This document shows positions 57,590 to 64,000 of a stretch of 64,000 nucleotides of DNA, piece by piece (the first letter of the stretch is position 1; every line of letters begins with the position of its first letter). The translations under genes were made by a program, and so were the position numbers. Source of the stretch: Luzula sylvatica (lineage: Eukaryota > Streptophyta > Magnoliopsida > Poales > Juncaceae); NCBI GenBank assembly GCA_946800325.1, contig OX326958.1:11356001-11420000 (forward strand). The letters are read 5' to 3'. The notes beneath the pieces were generated by a model. It was not told the DNA's origin, did no database searches, and saw only the letters and a program-made list of their open reading frames with translations.

Positions 57590-60120
57590 TTGCTTCTTTT
57601 GGCATTGCCGTCTTGGCCATATAAACGAGATACGCGTATCTAGATTCCATGTGATGGAATGCTAGAATCATTCGAATTAGATTTGATTGATTAATGCAAT
57701 ACTTATTTATTAGGCAAAACGACAAATGGCATCATTCTCCAAAGTATTGGAGAAAGATCCAGCGAATTATTGGAAATTATATTTACATATGATGTTCCGA
57801 TAAGTTCCGAGGCAAGAGGAGGCTATCGGTATTTTGTTAAGTTTATGGACGGTTAAAGTAGATATGAAAATATCTATTTAATGCGTGCCGAAACAGAGAC
57901 TTTTGAAAGATTCAAAGAGTTTCAAAAACGAAATACGAAATCAACTAAGCAAGAAAATCAAATCTTTTCGATAGGATCGAGAAGGCGAGTATTTGAGCTA
58001 AACCTTTCGATAGGATCGAAGAGGCGATATTTGAGTTATGAATATTAATGATCATTTATGATTGTGGAATCGTTTCACGATTGCCTTTATTCGGAACATT
58101 GAGATGTGTCCGAAAAGAGGAAATGAACGCATGTTGGACATGGTTCAATAAATGATGAGTCAATAAGATCTCCCAAAAATGTTTTGGGGATACGCCCTTG
58201 AGACAGCGGCACTAATGAATGGTTGCATATAAGATATGAACCATAAACCTTCTAATCGGTACAAAAGACGCCATATGAGATATGGATCGGAATGGTTCCG
58301 AAGTTGTCACTTGTACAGATTTGAGGATGTGAGTGTATTTCGAAATTTGTTTCGGTTAAACTCAATCCCAAATCTGGAAATTGTTCGTTTATCCTTAAGG
58401 AAACTAAAGGGTATTAGTTAAAACGTCCCGACGAAAATGAGATTTTCGTGGCTCGAAGAGATGCCTTCTTGGAGGAGGACTAGATGCGCACAAGTTTGGA
58501 ACTTGGTGCCATTTCTCTCTATGCGGGCTAGTGGGAGTAGAATAAATCTCGAAAGAGTTCGTGATTTGAAAATGAACATTGTACCGATGCAAGTTGACAT
58601 GGCTTCATCAAGAGTTGATGAACGCAAGTCGAACACACAAAGGAATTTTTCGTAGATCAAGTAGGCTATATCATAAGCCGGTAAATACGGATTTATCGTG
58701 GCTAATGATGATAGATTGAAATCATATGATGATTCGATATCCTACAAGGATGCTATGAAAAGTTGATTCCACATGACATGGTGTCATGAAATCTGAGATT
58801 CGATCCATGTGAATTATCAAGTTTAGAACTTGATTTCATTACTTTCTAGGTTAGACCCGTGAAATGTGAGTGGGTTTTTCAAGATGAAGAACCGACATGG
58901 ATAGGAATACGCATATATGTAAAGCGAGGCTTTTTGCGAAAAGTTTCATGCAATTCATAGTTGGACTATGAAGAAACGTTTTCGCTTGTTGCCATGCTTT
59001 CCCATTCTCGAAATTCTGCTTGCCATGGTCGCGTATAATGACTATGTGATGTGGCAAGATGGATGTCAAAACCGAATTTCTTAACAGAAATTTTATTAAA
59101 GGATGTGTACTTGACACAACCTTACGGTTTTGCCGATTCATAAGAATTGGAATAGGATATGCATGCTTTAACGATCCATATGTTGGATTAAAGAATGCTT
59201 CTCGGACTTGGAATATTCGTTTTGACAAAGTTATAACCAGTCATATCATTGTCGGAACGAATGAAAACTTTGTGTACACATGAAGGTTAGTGGGAGCTGC
59301 ATTATATTTCTTGTAACGACAAAGGATTTAGACGAGACCGCTTATGAATAAGCGTGAAGATCTATAGGATAGATCTAAGAAGTTCCTCGTTCTATGTTAT
59401 GACACATATATCGACATATTGTTGAAAATGGTTTTCAACATTTAACTTCTTGGAGGAGTTAAATCAAAATGTCGAATGACAGAAATTTTCAAAGGCTCGA
59501 TGTGAGACATCAAGCAGCGCGAAAAGTAATAATATGATGTCTTACATTTGATGTTAGGATCTATTATATCTGTCATGATATGTATGTGGCTATACGTCGT
59601 ACACATAAGTCGTCTAATTTACCGTCAATAAATTCATGGGAATCACATGAGTTTGAATGTAATTCTATTACATAAGACTAACTCTTGTGAATGTATAATG
59701 GTTACACATTTATATACATAATGGTTATGTATATTTAAACCCATTAGAATCTGTATTTATAGCGGTGAATGTTATCCTTGAATACTTTGCGAAAGAATTC
59801 AGGATTTTTATCTATAATGGTGTGGAGGACGTGTTGGTTATAAAGAGTTATAACAACAACAGTTTCCAAAGATTAAGCACGTCCAAATATGTAGCACGAC
59901 TTTCGATCACAAAGTGTGTACATGTTTTGCTTAAATGAAAACACGGTTATGTGGAATGGTTCCACAAGACCAATAGTTTATGATTCTATGTACGGAGGCG
60001 AGTATATTGCGGTTATTAATCGCAAAAGGAAGTGGTATGGATCAAGGAAACATGACCAAACTCTCGTAGCCACGAGTTATCGGATTTATGGTTGTTTATT
60101 GCGTGAAACGCAATAGTACA
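57590..60120 (+). pseudogene. Copia pol remnant (integrase, RT, RNase H pieces)
   Basis: In order: the gag-pre-integrase motif FWHCRLGHINEIRVSR (about 57597-57645), integrase (SSEARGGYRYFVKF then a stop then SRYENIYLMRAETETFERFK, about 57805-57945), RT (LDYEETFSLVAMLSHSRN near 58962-59025; MDVKTEFLNRNF at 59059; VGLKNASRTWNIRFDKVI at 59180) and an RNase H-like trace (YDSMYGGEYIAVI near 59980-60020). Multiple stops and frame changes; the YVDD region was not found. It cannot supply enzyme. Confidence 0.8.
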
Positions 60121-61519
60121 AGCCAAAAATGCCGAGGTCACAACCACTTCTAGCCAATACTCAGAAAATTTCATTTGATCCATGAAATTTTGTGAAAAGA
60201 TGTGATCGTAGGTATTGGAAATGTTCCAATCCTGTTGAAGATTAATACTAGCGGGAACGTGCGGACCCGTTTACAAAACCGCTCTCTCTAGTCGCGCGTG
60301 ACTGTCATGCGATGACTATGGGTATGGAGATACCTAGAGGAGGAAGAAGAGAGTAGAGTGTAGTTATCTAATACGATATTCCTCGCAGGTTGTGGGTATG
60401 GAGATACCCATAGGTAAACGTTGTATCACCCAAATACTTAGTCCATATGAATGTATCCCTTTTAAAATTTTTGTTTACTTAAATTAATATGCATTCACCT
60501 TATATGAAAACTGTGTGCGGGTTGTGTAATATGATTGTTACATGAACCCTGATTTGAGCTTGTGTGGACGTCGACATGGTTGAGGACCATGTGCAGCGAA
60601 ACCGTCACACTTAAAGTGTCATTTCTAAACATCCCTAGTCGCGGGTCAGTTTGCTTAAGAGAGAAGCATTACTATTACAAGGGAATAGACTGAACGCGTA
60701 CACTAGTACGTTTGCCGAGGAGATGATTATGTTTTGCTAATCATGGGACAAAGGAGTTTGTCGAATCGGGAACGTAGATATATGTTAGGTTACATGTATT
60801 GGATATGACCGAAGCCGCGAGACCATGACATGGTTTAGTCATTATAGATGGACTTGCGACGGATGGGGTTTTAGATTCTTCATACTTGAGGGGATCATTG
60901 ATTGCGTTACGTGCGTAACACAATGCTTTGATATGATCTTACGCTCACCGTAACAGGGAGTTAAAAGGGTCATCATTGGGTATTGTCCGAAACACGGAAT
61001 TCAATGTGAGTCTCCAAGATAGGAATTGTTTATTCCGAAAGGAAGAGATATCTCTTAGGCGCCGCTCGATGAGTCGATTAACGAAACCTGCGGCCGCAGT
61101 CAATGATATTAATGGTTAATATCGATTGAAATTTGTTAACTCAACTCGGAATCGGGGAATAAGTGTAGTTAATCAAATTATAAGGATGACTATTACCATG
61201 CCTTTTGATTAACGGATATCGCTAACAAGAGAACTAGTAACCGCTATTCGAGATAGGCACAATGATCACAATCATTATTCGTTTAACATGGGTAGCTATG
61301 ATGGAGTGACTAGATCCCGCTCATGAGCTTGTAGGTATTGGAAACAACCTACTGCCATCGTTAAGTCGAACCTACATGGTCACACAACGAGTCGTACTAA
61401 GTCGGGCTTGATCATAAAATTGGCACATAGGATGTGCATCGCTTGGTATTTGATACGCGAGCAATATTCACTAAAATCGTGCGTATTGGATATGCATGAG
61501 TACCTTTTAGGTAGATCTG
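60121..61519 (+). other. Copia 3' internal region
   Basis: No coding similarity seen. Includes repeated GGGTATGGAGATACC (60319 and 60387). Confidence 0.5.
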
Positions 61520-61535
61520 AAATTGAGTGGGAGAC
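61520..61535 (+). other. Polypurine tract
   Basis: AAATTGAGTGGGAGAC directly before the 3' LTR, a typical Copia tract. Confidence 0.8.
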
Positions 61536-62534
61536 TGAAGGAAATACAGTTTCAGGATCAACCGTAAAAGTGTACACAAGGATAAACGAATGTAGTCGTA
61601 CATTCGTAGCCATATCTTTCAGTAGAAAAATCCGATTTGAATGGTTCAAATTGGGTAAGATAGATAATTAGATTATCTATAACCTTCATGTAGAAATATA
61701 TTTCATATGAACGAAGTATAAGTGTCGTTTCTGTGAAATACCGAAAGGGTGCAATAGTATGACATACAGTTAGTAAAACAGTCATAACTTTTGCATACGA
61801 ACTCCAATTGGGCTGGGCCAAATTGGGTCGAGTAGATAATGAGATTATCTACAACTTTCGTGTTGGTTGATTTTCTGTCAGAGAAATTGATCAATTTCGT
61901 CTGGACAGAATACTGACCAGGTTCATGCAGTTTTCTGTGTGAGAGGGTGTATATTGGATATACATGCCTTTTGGCTAATCCTGATCCTATTATATATAAA
62001 TAGGATTTTCTCTCTCATCTTAACTAAGCAATTCATTCAGAATTATCTAGAAAATTGTGAGACAAATTTCTAGAGAGTGAAAAGGTGTAAAAGAGAGAAA
62101 CCGTGAAAAGGTGTTTTACGGTTTAGAGAATCAATTCGATTAAGCAAGTTCACCGGTGCATCGTCTAGGCAGGTGCATCCGTGACCGACGTCTTGCGATT
62201 CAAGGTGGATACACGTAGAGGAGCAACAACTGAGGCTCTCACGATTGTGATCGATTCGGACGAGTAGATTGAGTCGGAGACGAAATCAAGCGAATCGGCG
62301 AAGTCAACGAGCGGTGAAAGACGCGTGGTGTGGGACGCGCGTATTGTCACCAACGTGACAGGAGAAAGAAGGCAGCGATCAACCCTTCGTGTGCAATCAA
62401 TTTTGCACCGGTAAAGATCTAACCTTCTATTTGCATCGTACCCTCGAAGTCGTGGCGTGATCTCGGGAATCGGGGAACCGGACCGGGCCTACATATCCGC
62501 TGCGCGGGCCCGGGGCCGGGGATATTCCCCAACA
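61536..62534 (+). repeat. 3' LTR
   Basis: Same length and, by reading, the same sequence as the 5' LTR; ends ATTCCCCAACA followed by the TCGAT duplication and the continuation of ULP1 exon 6. Confidence 0.95.
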
Positions 62535-64000
62535 TCGATTCCTTCTGTTCATATCAGAACTGGAACCACATGCACGAACGATCAAATTAATCCATGGAAT
62601 ACACCGAAGTACGATACGTCCGGCCCACGCGGTCCTACAACTTCTCCAATCAGGATGAGTAACTATTTCTTTCGCACTGCTCCAAAAATTTAATCAATGT
62701 TCATCATAATCATTATAATCATTATAATACATCATTCGAATGCAGTTAATTTCTCGCCTAGCACGGATGATCAAAGTCCTAAAAACAATACAGAGGCCCA
62801 CAACGGAAACGGAACAGACCCCACTGTCAGGAAAATGAAGACAACTGTGCCCGAGCATATTCACAAGTTGACGCAGATGCGCCAGATGAGGCAAAATCGA
62901 AGTATTTAACAAATATCATTGTTTTCCTTACTATTAATTCAATGAATTTCTTCATACACTTATATATATGTTCTGTTCAAAACAGGGAAAACATCAAATA
63001 CATCGAATCAATCAAAGGGTTCTGCCTCGTCAAGCTTCGTAGATCCGCAATTTTCATCTCCACTACGGGTGCTTGTATCCCGTCAATACTGTGCTACCCC
63101 CTTTGGCCAAGATGAGTTGCTCCATGCCGATCTTGATTATCCTCTGCAGGAAACTGCTCCATTCAATCACCGGGGGTGCGACGTGAACTACATTAGCAGG
63201 AATTACATCCCGTCCTATATGCAGAGGGCTATCTATGGATGGTTCAAGGGATTGATAAAGAAGAATGAAAAATATGCATTCTGCCATGGAGGATTTTCGG
63301 TAACCCACAGCGATGCTCTCGACCTAATTCATAATCGCGCCATATCAGTATCGGTTAGTTCGGTTATATTAATTAACCATCAATTCGATGTATCTGACTT
63401 CCATATATGCTTATTGTCAGATGGTCGATACAGTAATGTACATAATGCATCTATTCCTCCAATTAGAGGCTGCCAGGTGGAACTTTGTCAGGATAATGCA
63501 TGCAGTAAGAACTAAATCTTCCTATCTTCAAATCACTTATAATGCATCTATTACTTCAATCGTTACAAATCACTTATAATATATTTATCAAATTTCAGCA
63601 CTCCATACCACATCTCACAGACTTTCAATTGGAGGAACCAGCGTTTCAGGCCCTAAAGCCAAAAAACCTAGCCGGAAGGCGATACTTATTCATCCCGTTG
63701 AAATCGGAACGGCACTTCTTCTTAGCTCTATTTGATTTCTTCGACTTCAAAGTCAAATGGTATAGCTCGACAACGTATGAAGACAAGTATTTCCAAATGG
63801 TCGTTCAATTGGCGGAGCTCTGGAAACCATTTCTCAGTAACAGGATGAAGAGGACGGACATTCTTGAGTGGGATATTGTCAAACTGCATGGTCCAAGACA
63901 AGGATACGATGTCGACTGCGGTATATATTGTTTGAAGGTTATAGATTGCCTTATAAATCGGAGGCCACTTGCATTTTCGAAGGAAGAAGCTATCGGCGAC

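Larger units (their letters stand above)
54321..62534 (+). mobile_element. Copia LTR retrotransposon, non-autonomous, recently inserted
   Basis: 8214 bp between TCGAT target duplications (54316-54320 and 62535-62539). LTRs 54321-55319 and 61536-62534, both 999 bp, TG...CA ends; line-by-line reading found no difference between them. Primer binding site TGGTATCAGAGC (55321-55332) complementary to initiator-Met tRNA and a purine-rich tract GAGTGGGAGA before the 3' LTR. Internal domain order protease/integrase/RT/RNase H is Copia-type, but the frames are broken throughout. Orientation + as judged by the primer site and RT remnants. Confidence 0.95.
46966..64000 (+). mobile_element. Mutator-like element with transposase and ULP1 genes (right end outside window)
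   Basis: A candidate left terminus GGGGAAATATACTTCGCCCCC (46966) has the look of MULE TIRs. Downstream are an intact FAR1-type MULE transposase gene and, in the same orientation, a C48/ULP1-like gene, the combination known from Kaonashi-type MULEs of plants. A Copia element (54321-62534) is nested in the second gene. The right end is not in the window, so the TIR pair and 9-bp duplication could not be checked. Confidence 0.75.
51396..64000 (+). pseudogene. ULP1-like (C48) cysteine protease gene, interrupted by Copia; runs off the window
   Basis: Exons read in frame: 51396-52097, 52822-53134, 53197-53253, 53320-53541, 53650-54051, 54131-54315 continuing at 62540-62658, 62746-62901, 62986-63353, 63421-63504 and 63599 to the window end. 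The C-terminal part is a SUMO-protease-like domain: RYLFIPLKSERHFFLALFDF (catalytic His), VKWYSST where an Asp is usual, and GPRQGYDVDCGIYCLK (Gln and Cys). The middle is long, charged and repetitive (GTRRPKNFRSP, RRYECFPRGSTRRGKYFRSP). Two lesions: TAG at codon 38 (51507-51509) and the 8.2 kb retrotransposon inside exon 6. Outside them the frame is open across ten exons, so inactivation is recent. ULP1-like genes travel with Kaonashi-type MULEs; their role there is unsettled. Confidence 0.8.

Noticed and set aside
1..64000. CRISPR arrays, operons, bacterial or organellar insertions
   Set aside because: No regularly spaced identical repeats with unique spacers, no polycistronic bacterial-style gene runs, and no recognisable plastid or mitochondrial genes.

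Overview
The window is nuclear DNA of a flowering plant, most likely a eudicot. It is AT-rich, its genes carry many short introns, and the recognisable products are plant types: alpha-SNAP, RID3, TFIIIA with its plant-only 5S-rRNA-mimic exon, an F-box/DUF295 protein and a U-box-kinase-type kinase. Much of the rest is nested transposable elements. I found no rRNA, tRNA or CRISPR array. Gene models were assembled by eye from splice signals, frame and remembered family similarity; no search was run.

Layout. 1-2.3 kb: a palindromic repeat element carrying a LINE fragment. 2.8-6.7 kb: a divergent pair of intact housekeeping genes, alpha-SNAP (-) and RID3/IPI3-like WD40 (+), sharing a ~400 bp promoter with telo-box motifs; each gene has one GC-AG intron. 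7-17 kb: three tandem units fusing a conserved ~0.9 kb segment, a decayed copy of RID3 exons 3-8, and fragments of a kinase gene on the other strand. One kinase intron carries a hAT-type foldback element whose 8-bp target duplication and empty site are both visible here. 17-21 kb: gene-poor, low-complexity DNA. 21-34 kb: a segmental duplication (21.3-23.7 and 30.3-33.4 kb) with an F-box/DUF295 gene (broken in copy 1, intact in copy 2). Between the copies lie the only full-length kinase gene (23.8-26.3 kb), a Helitron-like end and a TIR-bounded element that has captured pieces of an SKU5-similar oxidase gene and the nucleolar GTPase gene NUG2. 33.9-38.3 kb: a LINE with target duplication, inserted into a repeat whose empty copy survives at 44.3 kb.

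39.2-41.1 kb holds TFIIIA (-). Its second intron contains a 5S-rRNA-like cassette exon that would introduce an immediate stop, the known plant autoregulatory device. This copy has lost most of zinc finger 5 through a local rearrangement involving a perfect 52-bp duplication, yet the frame is kept if a short intron is spliced.

41.4-46.5 kb is AT-rich DNA with repeats and a Helitron-like 3' end. From about 46.97 kb to the window end lies a Mutator-like element of the type carrying both a transposase and a ULP1-like protease gene. The transposase gene reads as an intact 868-codon, four-exon gene (FAR1 DNA-binding, MULE and SWIM domains). The ULP1 gene has an early in-frame stop and is split by a Copia retrotransposon (54.3-62.5 kb). 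That element has two 999-bp LTRs with no difference seen and a TCGAT target duplication, but a heavily decayed gag-pol, so it looks like a recently moved non-autonomous element. Its leader holds about 15 copies of a palindromic motif built on CCGTTGTAACGG.
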